A DNA stretch of 64,000 nt. Source: JABWBD01 sp040768665. Its GTDB lineage: Bacteria > Planctomycetota > Planctomycetia > Pirellulales > Thermoguttaceae. This document shows positions 1-9,162 of the stretch, piece by piece (the first letter of the stretch is position 1; the number at the start of each line of letters is the position of its first letter). A program made the position numbers and the translations under genes. The DNA is taken from the NCBI GenBank assembly GCA_040768665.1, contig JAXGMN010000007.1, positions 62,001 through 126,000 of the forward strand, written 5' to 3'. The notes beneath the pieces were generated by a model. It did no database searches. It saw only the letters and a program-made list of their open reading frames with translations, and was not told where the DNA came from.

Positions 1-1
1 C

Positions 2-2062
2 ATGTCGGTCGTCGACCGGTATGCCGAGGAGTTGCAGTCTCAGGTCCAGCGGAGAATCGGCGCCGTCGGCTACGAGAGGCCCAGCCGCTGGAACCTGGCC
101 CGCACGCTTCTGATCGAAAACAATGCCGCTTTGCTCGGTGGAATTCGAAAGCAGTACAAGCTTCGCATGTACTATCTGACCGGCGAGCGATCGAGCCAGT
201 CGGCAGACATCGGCAGGCTGCTCGACGAGATGCGGTCGCTGGAGCCGACCGGAGAGTCAAGCCGGCTCGGAGACGCCGTTCGCACCGTGCTCAGCGATCT
301 CCGCGGGTCGGCGCCGGCCGCGATCGTCCTTCTGACCGACGGCATCAACACCGACGGCCTGACGCTTTCGGAAGCTGCCGCCCTGGCCCGCCGCAAAGGC
401 GTGCCGCTATTTACGGTCGGACTGGGCGACGACCGGCCTGTCCGCGACTTGAAGCTGACCGATTTGCTGGTCGACGACGTCGTGTTCGCCGGCGACGTGG
501 TCTACTTCGAAGCGAAACTCAGTGGGACCGGCTACGAGGGCAAGCAGGTGGAGGTCGTGCTGCGTCGGCGGGACAAACCGGACGTGCTGGCAGAAACCAA
601 GGTCGCCATCGACTCTGCGAACCCGGTCCAGTCAGTCCGGCTGGCTCATCGGCCGACCGAGGAAGGCGAGTTCCGCTACATGGTCGAGGTCAAGCCTCAG
701 GAAGGGGAACTGCAGACGGATAACAATCGTCAGGAGCGAACCGTCCAGGTTCGTACCGAACAAATCCGCGTGCTTCTGGTCCAGTCGTATCCCAACTTCG
801 AGTACCGCTACTTACGCAATATGCTGGCCCGCGACAGCACGATCGATCTCGACACCGTCCTGCAGGAAGCCGACATCGAACACGCCGAGCAGGATGCGTC
901 GGCCTTGAAGGGGTTTCCCGTCCGTCGGGACGAGCTTTTCCGATACGACGTGATCATCCTGGGCGACGTGAATCCCTCGCTTCTGAGCGAGTCGATGCTT
1001 CAGAACCTGGCCGATTTCGTCGACAAGTCGGGCCGAGGAGGGGGGCTGATCGCGATCGCCGGGCCGCAGTTCATGCCGTTGGCCTATCGCGATACGCCGT
1101 TGGCCCGGCTTCTGCCGATTGAACTGGGTAGCGTCCGCATGCCCGAGCCCGGCCAGGCGCTCACCGAGGGCTCCATCGTTCAGCCCACCGAACTCGGACT
1201 GGCGACTCCGCTGATGCAGTTGGGCGACTCTCCCGCCGAAACTCGCGAGATCTGGGAGAATCTGCCACCGTTGTACTGGATGATCGAAGCGCCGGATCTC
1301 AAGCCGGCTGCCCGGGTGCTTGCGGAACATCCCGACCGGATCGGTCACGACGGTCGCAAGCTGCCCGTGATCGCGATGCAGTACGTGGGGGCCGGCAAAG
1401 TGCTCTTTCACGCAACCGACGAAACCTGGCGGTGGCGGTTCCGCGTGGGCGATGTCCTCTTCGCCCGCTACTGGGTCCAGACGATCCGCTATCTGGCCCG
1501 CTCAAAGCTGAGCGACCAGGATCGCTCCGCCTCCTTGACGGTCGATCGCCGCGAGTACCGCCGTGGCGAGCCGGTGCTGATCCGCGCGCGATTCAGCGAC
1601 GAAAGGGCGGCCCCCGCGGCCGACGACGGCGTCACCGTCGTCGTCGAACAGCAGGGAAATCCGACGCGGCAAATCAAACTCCAGCGGAGCACGATCAGCC
1701 GAGGAGTTTTTGAGACGCGGCTGACGAACCTCCCGGTAGGGGCGTATCATGCCTGGATCGCGATCCCCTCGGTCCAAGGGCAGGCCCCGGCGGCGGACTT
1801 CCTGGTCGCGGCTCCCCCCGGCGAGTTCGAGCGGGTCCAGCGCGACACCGCGGAACTTCAGCGGGCAGCCGAACTCTCGAAGGGTCGCTTCTACACCTTC
1901 ACCACCGCCAGGCGATTGCTCGACGACCTGCCGGACGGCCGGCAGGTCCCCATCGAATCGCTCCCGGCCCAGCCGCTTTGGAACCGCTGGCCGCTGTTGG
2001 CAGTCTTTCTCGGGCTGCTCATAAGCGAGTGGATCCTGCGAAAAGCAGGCGGAATGGTATAG
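2..2062 (+). CDS. VWA / glutamine amidotransferase-like membrane protein (5' end outside window)
   Basis: The reading frame is open at the window edge, so only the C-terminal 686 residues are visible. The start of the VWA domain, with its DxSxS metal-site motif, should lie just upstream. Visible parts in order: the rest of a von Willebrand A fold including AAIVLLTDGINTDG (about residues 100-113) and FTVGLGDD; a beta-sandwich segment (about 150-250); a class I glutamine amidotransferase-like Rossmann segment from RVLLVQSYPNFEYRYL through DVIILGDV to GGLIAIAGP (about 255-355); further beta-rich sequence; and a single C-terminal membrane helix (LLAVFLGLLISEWIL) with a basic end. This is the layout of large planctomycete VWA membrane proteins that usually sit beside MoxR-type ATPases and DUF58 proteins; that neighbourhood would be upstream and cannot be seen. 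The specific function is unknown. Confidence 0.85.
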   Translation: MSVVDRYAEELQSQVQRRIGAVGYERPSRWNLARTLLIENNAALLGGIRKQYKLRMYYLTGERSSQSADIGRLLDEMRSLEPTGESSRLGDAVRTVLSDLRGSAPAAIVLLTDGINTDGLTLSEAAALARRKGVPLFTVGLGDDRPVRDLKLTDLLVDDVVFAGDVVYFEAKLSGTGYEGKQVEVVLRRRDKPDVLAETKVAIDSANPVQSVRLAHRPTEEGEFRYMVEVKPQEGELQTDNNRQERTVQVRTEQIRVLLVQSYPNFEYRYLRNMLARDSTIDLDTVLQEADIEHAEQDASALKGFPVRRDELFRYDVIILGDVNPSLLSESMLQNLADFVDKSGRGGGLIAIAGPQFMPLAYRDTPLARLLPIELGSVRMPEPGQALTEGSIVQPTELGLATPLMQLGDSPAETREIWENLPPLYWMIEAPDLKPAARVLAEHPDRIGHDGRKLPVIAMQYVGAGKVLFHATDETWRWRFRVGDVLFARYWVQTIRYLARSKLSDQDRSASLTVDRREYRRGEPVLIRARFSDERAAPAADDGVTVVVEQQGNPTRQIKLQRSTISRGVFETRLTNLPVGAYHAWIAIPSVQGQAPAADFLVAAPPGEFERVQRDTAELQRAAELSKGRFYTFTTARRLLDDLPDGRQVPIESLPAQPLWNRWPLLAVFLGLLISEWILRKAGGMV

Positions 2063-2100
2063 AATGCGCCTTTCCCTCGACAGCTTTAACATACAGGCTT

Positions 2101-2121
2101 CCAGGCGGTCGGATCGCCTGG
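2101..2121. terminator. Possible hairpin terminator between convergent genes
   Basis: A perfect 7-bp stem (CCAGGCG / CGCCTGG) with a 7-nt loop lies between the end of the VWA gene and the end of the antiporter gene, which converge here. There is no T tract, so it is only a candidate. Confidence 0.3.
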
Positions 2122-2209
2122 TCGATGCGGCGGCCGTTCGCAGCAACGATCTCAATGCGAACGCCTGCTCGTGCAGGTTCGCCCTCGCTGACGAACCGAG
2201 ACCGCCACG

Positions 2210-3934
2210 TCAGCGTCTTCGCCACCCCCGGCTGAGCAGTGCCGCGAACAGGCAGCAAGCGGCCAGTGCGCCCGCAGCCCCAATCCAGGGCGGAGCGCCC
2301 ATCGCCGCGGGCAGATAGCCGATGAGCAGAGCCGCTGCGGCGACCAGGAGGCTATAGGGCATCTGGGTTCGGACGTGCGCCACATGATTGCAGTTCGCCG
2401 CGGCGGAGCTCATGATCGTCGTATCGGAGATGGGGGAACAGTGGTCGCCGAAGATGGCGCCGTCCAGGACCGCGGCGACGCTGAGGATCGTCACGCGCCC
2501 GTACAACCCGCCGTCGATCGCCAACGCGACCGGCAGAGCCGTGGGCAACAGGATCGCCATGGTTCCCCAACTCGTCCCGGTGGCAAAGGAACTGGCCCCT
2601 GCGGTTAGGAAAACTAGTGCGGGAAACCAATCGGCGGAGATCCGCCCGCCCAGCAGCGAAGCGAGGTACGAGCCGGTATCCAACGCGTCGCAAACGCCCT
2701 TGAGCGACCATGCCAGGACGAGCACGGTGACCGGCAGCAGACTCGCCTGCGCTCCGCGAGCAATCGCACGCAACACAGCCCGGCCGCTCAGCCCGGAAAG
2801 CAGCAGTGCGAGCAGGGCACTCGACGCCAGCCCGACCGCCGACGCCAGCGCGAGCAGCAGGATCGTGCTGTCGACGTCGCTGAGAACCGCCCGCCAGGCG
2901 GCCGGCCGCAGCACGGCGAGCGGATCGTCGGCCAGTCGCCCTATGCCCCCGCCGGCAAGCCACATTCCGCCGAGAAACGACGCCAACAGGGCAAGGATGG
3001 GCACGACGGCCAGCTTGGCCTGAGGGCGCGCGGCAGGGTCGGTGGCGACGTTCATTGCTTCCGAGGCCATGGGAATGTCGCCGTCGGCCACCAACTGTCC
3101 GAATTCTCGTGCGCGGGTTTCGGCCGATCGCATGGGGCCGAAGTCGCAGCCGGTCGCAGCCAGAAAAAGGACGAAGCCGATCATCGTGAGGCAGTAGAAG
3201 CGGTAGCCGATTGCCTGGAAGAACACCGAGTAGCCGTCGGTTCCGAAGTCGAGTTGTCGCGCAATCTCGTCCAGCAGGCCGACTTCGTAACCGATCCATG
3301 TGCTGATGACGGCAAGGCCCGCGATCGGAGCGGCCGTGGAATCGACGAGGAACGCAAGCTTCTCCCGGCTCACGCGGAAGCGGTCGGTCATGGGCCGGAA
3401 CGTCGAGCCGACCAGGACCGTGCTGGCGTAGTCGTCGATGAAGAACACCAGGCCCGCGACGGCCGTCACGACGCGCGCCGAGCGAGCCGATCGCACGCCG
3501 CGTGCCAGCCAGGATGCGACGCCCTCAAGTCCCCCGGCAGCGAGCATGACGGAGATGGCCGCCATGATCCCGACAACATAGGCGAGGATGAGCAGGTTCG
3601 TGGGGTCGCGCGGATCAATACTCGCCCAGAGAAAACGCACGCCCGTCACATCGGCGAGGATGCCTGCCGGATGGTCGGCCACGGTGGCGGCCGTCAACAT
3701 CCCGCCCCCGACCACGGCCGCCGCGAGGCTCAGCAGCAACCGCCGGGTCGTCAATGCCAGGCCGATCGCCAGCAGTGGCGGAAGAATGCTGTACCAGCGG
3801 CCGTCGCTTGCGCCGGTCTGGTGAACAGCGGTCCAAGCGGCGGCTGCGATCAACGCGGCTGCTGCCGAGCCGACAAAGACCGGGTGAAGCCATTTGCGCC
3901 GAGCGGCTACCTTCTTGCCTTGAGACTCCGCCAC
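2210..3934 (-). CDS. nhaC: Na+/H+ antiporter, NhaC family
   Basis: This 574-residue, very hydrophobic protein has a short basic cytoplasmic N-terminus and about eleven or twelve membrane segments. The sequence near the C-terminus GDHCSPISDTTIMSS is the most characteristic stretch of the NhaC/YuiF-type antiporter family, and the family's typical charged intramembrane region (FFIDDYASTVLVGSTFRP, about residues 165-182) is present. It probably exchanges Na+ for H+ across the cytoplasmic membrane. The gene starts 6 bases after the recQ stop codon on the same strand, so the two are probably co-transcribed, although no functional link is known. The substrate could be another cation or an organic anion, since the wider family includes malate/lactate antiporters. 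Confidence 0.87.
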   Translation of the reverse strand: MAESQGKKVAARRKWLHPVFVGSAAAALIAAAAWTAVHQTGASDGRWYSILPPLLAIGLALTTRRLLLSLAAAVVGGGMLTAATVADHPAGILADVTGVRFLWASIDPRDPTNLLILAYVVGIMAAISVMLAAGGLEGVASWLARGVRSARSARVVTAVAGLVFFIDDYASTVLVGSTFRPMTDRFRVSREKLAFLVDSTAAPIAGLAVISTWIGYEVGLLDEIARQLDFGTDGYSVFFQAIGYRFYCLTMIGFVLFLAATGCDFGPMRSAETRAREFGQLVADGDIPMASEAMNVATDPAARPQAKLAVVPILALLASFLGGMWLAGGGIGRLADDPLAVLRPAAWRAVLSDVDSTILLLALASAVGLASSALLALLLSGLSGRAVLRAIARGAQASLLPVTVLVLAWSLKGVCDALDTGSYLASLLGGRISADWFPALVFLTAGASSFATGTSWGTMAILLPTALPVALAIDGGLYGRVTILSVAAVLDGAIFGDHCSPISDTTIMSSAAANCNHVAHVRTQMPYSLLVAAAALLIGYLPAAMGAPPWIGAAGALAACCLFAALLSRGWRRR

Positions 3935-3940
3935 AGGTGT

Positions 3941-6163
3941 TCACCCCCTCGCGCTTCCCGTCTTGCCTGCTTCGACACCGACACGGCGGTTGTTCAGGCA
4001 GGTCGCGACGATGCGGATCTGCTCGTAGGGCACTTCGCCGCCGAGCAGTTCGAAAATCGGTTTCAGGCGTTCCGTGCCCACCTGCCGGACCGCCGCGGCG
4101 ATGCGGTCGGCGGTGGATCGATCGACCCACGGCGAAGGGTCGGTGATTTTCTCGTGGCGCACGAAGTCGGCAAGGTAGCCGTGCACGGTCGACTGCGCGC
4201 GGCCCATCTGCTCGGCAACCTCCGACACGCTCCGGCGCTGGCGAAAGTAGGGGAACGCTCGCAAGGCGGCCATTGCGGGGCCCGGCTCCGCACCGGCTGG
4301 TGACGCATCCGGCGGCGCAACGTCCATTGCCACCCCGTTCCCGCGACAGTAGGCCGAAATGCGGTCGACGAAGGCCTGCCCATAGTCGGCAAGCTTCTTC
4401 TCGCCCACGCCTCGCACTTCGATCAGGCCCGCCAGGCTCGACGGCCGGCGGCGGGCCATGTCGCGGAGAGCCGCGTCGGTGAAGACGATGTGGGCCGGCA
4501 TGTTTTGGATGGCCGCCGTCTCCTGCCGCAGACGCCGCAGTTCATCGAACAAGCCGCGATCGACGCCCTCCCAGGAAACGGTTGCGGAAGCGGCCTTGGC
4601 CTTCTTGGTCGGGCTGGCCGGCCGCAGCAGCCGGGGCGTCGCCTGGCCCTTGAGCAGCCGGCGTCCGGCGCCGGTGACCTGCAGCACCTGGTATTCGCCC
4701 ACCTTCGCCAGGAACTGCTGGCCGACAAGCTGCTCGATCCAGTCGCGAATGGTGCGGAGGCTTTCGCTCGAAAGGATGCCCCACGTGCTCAGTTGGTGGT
4801 GCCTCTGTTCGAGGATTCGCTTGTCTTGGGAGCCACTGAGCACCTTGGCCGTGTAATCCGCGCCGAAGCGCTGTTGCAGCCGCAACACGCACGAGAGGAT
4901 CTTCTGGCCCGTCACGAGCGGTTCGTCGATCAGATCGAGCTGTCCGAGGCATACGTCGCAGGCGCCGCAGGAGGCATCCCCGAGTTGCTGGCCGAAATAC
5001 TCGACGATCGCACGATGCCGGCACTGCACTCCGTTGCAGAAGTCCATCATCGCCGACAGCGAACGCACGGCTCCCTCGCGGGCCGCGGGCTCCGCGTCGT
5101 CGATAATCCGCTTCCACACACCGTAGTCCTGGCCCGAGAAGAACAGGCAGCACTCGGCCTCCAGACCGTCGCGGCCGGCCCGGCCGCTCTCCTGCTGGTA
5201 GTGCTCGAGCGACTTGGGCATGCCGGCGTGGATCACGTACCGGACGTTCGATTTGTCGATTCCCATGCCGAATGCGACGGTAGCCACAATCGTGTCGACC
5301 CGGTCCTCGACGAAGGCTTCCTGGTTGCGGCGTCGCTCGTCGTCACTCAGTCCCGCGTGGTAGGGCAGCACCCGGTAGCCCAGCTCCTTCAGCGCCGCGC
5401 TGGTCTGATCGACGTCCTTCCGCGTGATGCAGTAAATGATGCCGGATTCGCCCGCATGCCGATCGAGCACCTCGCGGACCTGGTTCAACCGGTTCGCGCG
5501 CCGCTGCACTTTGTAGACCAGGTTCGGCCGGTCGAACGATCCAACCAGGATCTCGGGATCGGTTAGTTGAAGCTGTTCGGCGATGTCGCGGCGGACCTGG
5601 TCCGAAGCCGTGGCCGTATAGGCATGAATGCCGACGCCCGGAAACGCCTCCTTCAGCACCCGCAGACCACGGTATTCCGGCCGAAAATCGTGTCCCCAGG
5701 AGCTGATGCAGTGCGCTTCGTCGATCGCGATCAGCGATACATTGGCTCTGGTGAGAAACTCAAGCGTTCCCTCCGCCAGGAGCCGTTCCGGGGCGAGATA
5801 CAATAGCCGCACGCCGCCCGCGCGAACGTCTTGGGCCAGCCGCCGCCGCTCGGCCGTCGAGAGCGTGCTGTTGGCAAACGCCGCCGGCACGCCGCAGTTG
5901 CACAGCCCGTCGACCTGATCTTTCATCAGCGCAATCAGCGGCGAAACGACCAGCGCCAGCCCTGGAATACACATGGCCGGCGCCTGGAAGCAGAGCGACT
6001 TGCCGCCCCCGGTGGGCAGCACGACCACCGAGTCGCGACCGTCGAGCACGCAGTGCATCGCCTCCCGCTGCAACGGCAGAAAGCTGTCGTAACCCCAGTA
6101 GCGGCGGAGCACTTTGGTAATCGCGGCGGGTAAAGAATCAGCAGTGCGGTTGATCACGGACAC
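3941..6163 (-). CDS. recQ: ATP-dependent DNA helicase RecQ
   Basis: RecQ unwinds DNA 3' to 5' in recombinational repair and fork processing. The 740-residue protein has all expected parts: Walker A PTGGGKS (residues 50-56), DEAH box (148-151) followed by the RecQ aromatic loop in HCISSWGHDFRPEYR, and the helicase C-terminal motif with SGRAGRDGLEAEC. The zinc cysteines follow (FCNGVQCRH and CGACDVC), then a winged-helix RQC region, an HRDC domain (about 545-615, with GEKKLADYGQAF) and a C-terminal helix-turn-helix extension of the HTH_40 type (SVSEVAEQMGRAQSTVHGYL). The start is GTG, with GAGG 9 bases upstream. It lies 31 bases downstream of the dual-OB-like gene and 6 bases upstream of the antiporter gene on the same strand. 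Confidence 0.95.
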   Translation of the reverse strand: MSVINRTADSLPAAITKVLRRYWGYDSFLPLQREAMHCVLDGRDSVVVLPTGGGKSLCFQAPAMCIPGLALVVSPLIALMKDQVDGLCNCGVPAAFANSTLSTAERRRLAQDVRAGGVRLLYLAPERLLAEGTLEFLTRANVSLIAIDEAHCISSWGHDFRPEYRGLRVLKEAFPGVGIHAYTATASDQVRRDIAEQLQLTDPEILVGSFDRPNLVYKVQRRANRLNQVREVLDRHAGESGIIYCITRKDVDQTSAALKELGYRVLPYHAGLSDDERRRNQEAFVEDRVDTIVATVAFGMGIDKSNVRYVIHAGMPKSLEHYQQESGRAGRDGLEAECCLFFSGQDYGVWKRIIDDAEPAAREGAVRSLSAMMDFCNGVQCRHRAIVEYFGQQLGDASCGACDVCLGQLDLIDEPLVTGQKILSCVLRLQQRFGADYTAKVLSGSQDKRILEQRHHQLSTWGILSSESLRTIRDWIEQLVGQQFLAKVGEYQVLQVTGAGRRLLKGQATPRLLRPASPTKKAKAASATVSWEGVDRGLFDELRRLRQETAAIQNMPAHIVFTDAALRDMARRRPSSLAGLIEVRGVGEKKLADYGQAFVDRISAYCRGNGVAMDVAPPDASPAGAEPGPAMAALRAFPYFRQRRSVSEVAEQMGRAQSTVHGYLADFVRHEKITDPSPWVDRSTADRIAAAVRQVGTERLKPIFELLGGEVPYEQIRIVATCLNNRRVGVEAGKTGSARG

Positions 6164-6194
6164 GGTTGCACCTCATCAGGATCTCATCAGTTGG

Positions 6195-6908
6195 TCATCC
6201 CAGTTGCCAGCACGGGTCCTCTTGGAAATGGAGATTGTTGACTTGCAGCCAATGCCGGGGCGGCTCGTCCGATTCTCCCTGGTACGGCCGCGTGAGACCA
6301 ACGCCCAGGATCACGCCGGTCTTGTCTTGAAGCCGCTCTGCCACGCTTGCGACCACGGCCGGATCGGGCGTTACGTGATCTTCGCCATACAAGCGGATAT
6401 CGGTGACTCCGAGCTCAAACGCGTAGCTTCCCGCCATGAACTCGATGCGGATCCGTCCGCGGCCGGAAGGGTTGCGCCGCTGGATACAAACCTGCGGTCG
6501 GCCGGCCGGCACATAGCAGCCCAGCGATGCGATCCCTCGCCCCACGTCGACAGCGCAGGAGTGCGTTCCGCGCGCCACAAGGTCTTTGCCGAAGATCTCG
6601 CCAAGCTTCGGCCTGGCAATGCTGGCGAGCAGGTCCCAGAATTCGCCGCCCGCCATGTCACCCAGCACGCGAACTTCGCTGGCGTGGAACAGGTAGTCCT
6701 CGGTTTCCGGACGTGTGCCGGAATACCGGGTCCAGCCAAGGTCGACGATGCGGCCGATATCGAACGGTCCGCCGTGCCGCGACAACATTGCCTTGTGCAT
6801 CTGTGAGCGAAGCATCGGGCGGACGTGCTGCCGGGTCGCCAGATCGACACCGGCCACGCATATGAAGCCCTTCTGCATCCGCGTCAAATGGCTGACGACG
6901 ATCTTCAT
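6195..6908 (-). CDS. Putative dual OB-fold domain protein
   Basis: This is a 237-residue soluble protein beginning MKIVVSHLTRMQKGFICVAG. The N-terminal strand-rich segment and the later block HWLQVNNLHFQEDPCW resemble the family annotated as dual-OB-containing domain proteins, which is predicted to bind nucleic acid and is found near DUF488 genes. I recognise this by pattern, not by search. The ATG at 6908 was chosen because the conserved sequence starts there and because it overlaps, as ATGA, the stop codon of a DUF488 remnant. This suggests the gene was once translationally coupled to a DUF488 gene. It is followed 31 bases later by recQ. The molecular role is unknown. Confidence 0.6.
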   Translation of the reverse strand: MKIVVSHLTRMQKGFICVAGVDLATRQHVRPMLRSQMHKAMLSRHGGPFDIGRIVDLGWTRYSGTRPETEDYLFHASEVRVLGDMAGGEFWDLLASIARPKLGEIFGKDLVARGTHSCAVDVGRGIASLGCYVPAGRPQVCIQRRNPSGRGRIRIEFMAGSYAFELGVTDIRLYGEDHVTPDPAVVASVAERLQDKTGVILGVGLTRPYQGESDEPPRHWLQVNNLHFQEDPCWQLG

Positions 6909-6991
6909 AGGTACATGGCTCGCACGTCGCCCCAAGGGTTGCTCAGATACTCCACGACGAGCCGATGGCGGCAGCGCTCGGGCGATCCGTC
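6905..6991 (-). pseudogene. C-terminal stub of a DUF488 gene
   Basis: In the frame ending at the TGA that overlaps the dual-OB start codon, the sequence reads ERCRHRLVVEYLSNPWGDVR before the final MYL. The intact DUF488 protein encoded at 8034-8471 ends ERCHRRLVLDYLSNHWGDVR plus AVHL. About 80 nucleotides are clearly homologous between the two sites, with roughly 80 percent identity by eye. An in-frame stop lies just upstream (6992-6994), so only the last 28 codons remain. It is a second, diverged DUF488 copy whose body has been lost. Confidence 0.7.
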
Positions 6992-7202
6992 TCACACCGC
7001 CATGACGCGGTGAGAGAACTCGTCCGCAATGTCGCCGTTGGCTCCGCCCCGCAGTTCCCCTATTTAAGCGGACCGGCCCGCTACCTGCCAGTGCCAGTCT
7101 GCGATGGCTGCCGGTTCATCCCCTTGGCGGCAGGGGGCGCGGCGGAGTAAGATGGGAGTATCGACGTTTCCAAAATCACCCTCCAGTAGGAGAGAGTCCT
7201 CG

Positions 7203-7862
7203 ATGGCTACCGTCGTGGGTTCCTCATTTCCCGAACAGTGGACGGCAGCCGATATGCAGGAGCACCTCGGCGGCATTTCGCTGACACGCATCCGTATGGT
7301 TCCCCCGCCGGGCACGGCCACTGAAGAAGATGTCGTCGCCATTCACGCCCGCACGGGCCGGCTTTGCGAACTGGTTGACGGCACGCTCGTGGAGAAGGTG
7401 ATGGGATACTGGGAATCGCGGTTGGCGATCGTACTGGGCTATTTCCTGGAAAAATACCTGGAGACCCAGCCATTGGGGAGCGTCGCCGGTGCGGACGGAA
7501 TGCTGCGGCTGTTTCCAGGGATGGTCCGGATTCCCGATCTGTCATTCGTCCTGTGGGAGCGGTTTCCGGACCGAAAGCTCCCGTCTCAGCCGATTCCCCC
7601 GATCGCTCCTGATCTCGCCGTCGAAGTCATCTCCGAGGGTAACACGGACCAGGAAATGGAGCGAAAGCTCCAGGAGTATTTTCGCTCGGGCACCCGGTTG
7701 GTGTGGTACATCGAACCGCGGAGTCGGATCGCGCGGATTTTCACAGCCCCCGAACAACAGACCACGATTGACGAGGACGGTTTTCTGTCCGGCGGTGACA
7801 TCCTTCCGGGTTTCGAGTTGCGGCTCGGCGATCTATTCGTCCGGGCGGAAAGCGGTCGGTAG
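7203..7862 (+). CDS. Uma2 family (DUF820) restriction-endonuclease-fold protein
   Basis: This 219-residue protein belongs to the Uma2 group of PD-(D/E)XK-fold proteins, which are abundant in planctomycetes and cyanobacteria. The predicted active-site elements are visible: D112 in RIPDLSFVLWER, E141 in LAVEVISEGN, and K155 in the helix leading to YFRSGTRLVWYIEP. The typical C-terminal LPGFELRLGDLF is also present. The start at 7203 is preceded by AGGAG with good spacing (7188-7192); an in-frame upstream extension is possible but has no ribosome-binding site. It is the only plus-strand gene within a minus-strand run and separates the dual-OB gene from the DUF488 pair. The biological role of Uma2 proteins is not established. 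Confidence 0.85.
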   Translation: MATVVGSSFPEQWTAADMQEHLGGISLTRIRMVPPPGTATEEDVVAIHARTGRLCELVDGTLVEKVMGYWESRLAIVLGYFLEKYLETQPLGSVAGADGMLRLFPGMVRIPDLSFVLWERFPDRKLPSQPIPPIAPDLAVEVISEGNTDQEMERKLQEYFRSGTRLVWYIEPRSRIARIFTAPEQQTTIDEDGFLSGGDILPGFELRLGDLFVRAESGR

Positions 7863-7897
7863 GAATCGGTGAACGAATTTCTGGCAGGCATTGCCAT

Positions 7898-7950
7898 AGC
7901 GGGCAGGCTCCGTCATGCCGCAGCGGACGGCACGACGGAGCCCGCCCGCT
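7898..7950. terminator. Strong bidirectional hairpin between convergent genes
   Basis: Arms at 7898-7914 and 7934-7950 pair over 16 of 17 positions (AGCGGGCAGGCTCCGTC against its near complement), with a 19-nt loop, followed by TGCTTCTTTC. It sits between the convergent Uma2 and DUF488 genes and is well placed to terminate both. Confidence 0.55.
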
Positions 7951-8033
7951 GCTTCTTTCGTGTCAGCACACGATAGCAAGACATCCGTCTCCTGCCAGCC
8001 GGGGTAGTGACCGACGATTACCGGCTGCCTGCC

Positions 8034-8471
8034 CTACAGGTGCACAGCCCGCACATCGCCCCAATGGTTGCTCAGATAGTCCAGGACGAGCCGGCGGTGG
8101 CAGCGCTCGGCGGTCCGCTCGCTGCACAACAGAACGGCCGGCATATTGAACAGGTCGCGGGAGATCACCGACTCGATGCGGCGGTCGGCCATGAGTCCCA
8201 GAAAGCTTCGCTCGTATTCTTCCCAGCTTCCTTTCTTCTTCTTAAAGGCGTCGAGGAGCTCCTGCGAGGGCGCCAGCAGCGGTTCGTGCACATACTCGGC
8301 GCTGCAGATTTCCGCCAGAAAGTACTCCAGGTCGTGGCGCTTGGCAAATCCGGCCAGTTGCGAGACGTTATTGAGCCGCACGTCGATCAGCAGGCGGATG
8401 CCCGCCTCTTTCAGCTTTCCGAAGAACTCGGCGGCGCAGGTTTGGGTAAAACCGATCGTATAGATCTCCAT
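8034..8471 (-). CDS. DUF488 family protein (short, second gene of pair)
   Basis: This 145-residue protein shows the DUF488 hallmarks: an N-terminal strand YTIGFTQ, the central DVR (LLIDVRLNNVSQLAG), and the C-terminal cysteine motif LLCSERTAERCHRRLV. DUF488 proteins are widespread and of unknown function. The Cys-x-E...C-H-R pattern suggests a metal- or thiol-dependent activity, which is inference. Its first 61 bases overlap the end of the upstream DUF488 gene in another frame, implying translational coupling. The last 25 or so residues are duplicated as a diverged stub at 6905-6991. Confidence 0.85.
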   Translation of the reverse strand: MEIYTIGFTQTCAAEFFGKLKEAGIRLLIDVRLNNVSQLAGFAKRHDLEYFLAEICSAEYVHEPLLAPSQELLDAFKKKKGSWEEYERSFLGLMADRRIESVISRDLFNMPAVLLCSERTAERCHRRLVLDYLSNHWGDVRAVHL

Positions 8472-9022
8472 GGCTGCTCCTCGAGTTCTGCGAATAGAAG
8501 CTTCTGCCGGTCATCGCCGGCGCCGGACTCGCGGTCCAGGTCGGCCTGCGTTTGAAGCCGCCCGTCACCGCGGATGTGCGATACCTGGATACCGCGCTCA
8601 CGTAGCACCCGCCCCACGAGAAGATTCCGGTGACATTCCGCCGGGTCCTCCTCGCTGCACACTAGCGCCACGCGAAACTTCCCGATCCCTTTTTCCAGCC
8701 GCTCGATTCCTTCGAGAAATGCCGCGGATGCCGCGACGCGGTCGTACCGCACGTGGCCTTCCGCATCATAGAATTCAGGATCGGCCGGTCGGCCGCCGAG
8801 TTCTCTGCCGAGAAAGACGTACTGGATGCCCGCTTCGGTCAGGCACGGTTTGATCTGGTCCGCGTTGAAGTGGGTAGCGTATTTCGTGTAGGGCTGAGAG
8901 CGGACATCCGCCACGACCTCGACATGATGCTGCCGCAGCAGACCAACGAATGCGGCCTCGTCGTGGTTGGAGTGCCCGATCGTGAGTGCTCGCCGCTGGG
9001 GCAAGTTGCCTTGCACGCTCAT
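8411..9022 (-). CDS. DUF488 family protein (long, first gene of pair)
   Basis: This 203-residue protein has the full DUF488 layout: LTIGHSNHDEAAF at the N-terminus, VVADVRSQPYTKYATHF, VFLGRELGGRP, and ALVCSEEDPAECHRNLLV. The ATG at 9022 was preferred over more upstream in-frame starts because conserved sequence begins about 12 residues later and the upstream extension is low-complexity and arginine-rich. The C-terminal 30-40 residues, after the conserved domain, overlap the start of the following DUF488 gene. Two non-identical DUF488 genes in tandem suggest a heteromeric or divergent pair. The function is unknown. Confidence 0.85.
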   Translation of the reverse strand: MSVQGNLPQRRALTIGHSNHDEAAFVGLLRQHHVEVVADVRSQPYTKYATHFNADQIKPCLTEAGIQYVFLGRELGGRPADPEFYDAEGHVRYDRVAASAAFLEGIERLEKGIGKFRVALVCSEEDPAECHRNLLVGRVLRERGIQVSHIRGDGRLQTQADLDRESGAGDDRQKLLFAELEEQPWRSIRSVLPKPAPPSSSES

Positions 9023-9162
9023 GTGGAAATAGCACCGCTGGAAGGCGTTTGATGTGGCAGTCCGTCCTCGGGGGTCTCCATTAGAGCGTCTCGGTTGGCT
9101 GCCGCCTAGCACCCACCAGAACGGGAGGCACATTGCGAAAGGAAACTAGCGCTGTCCATCTT

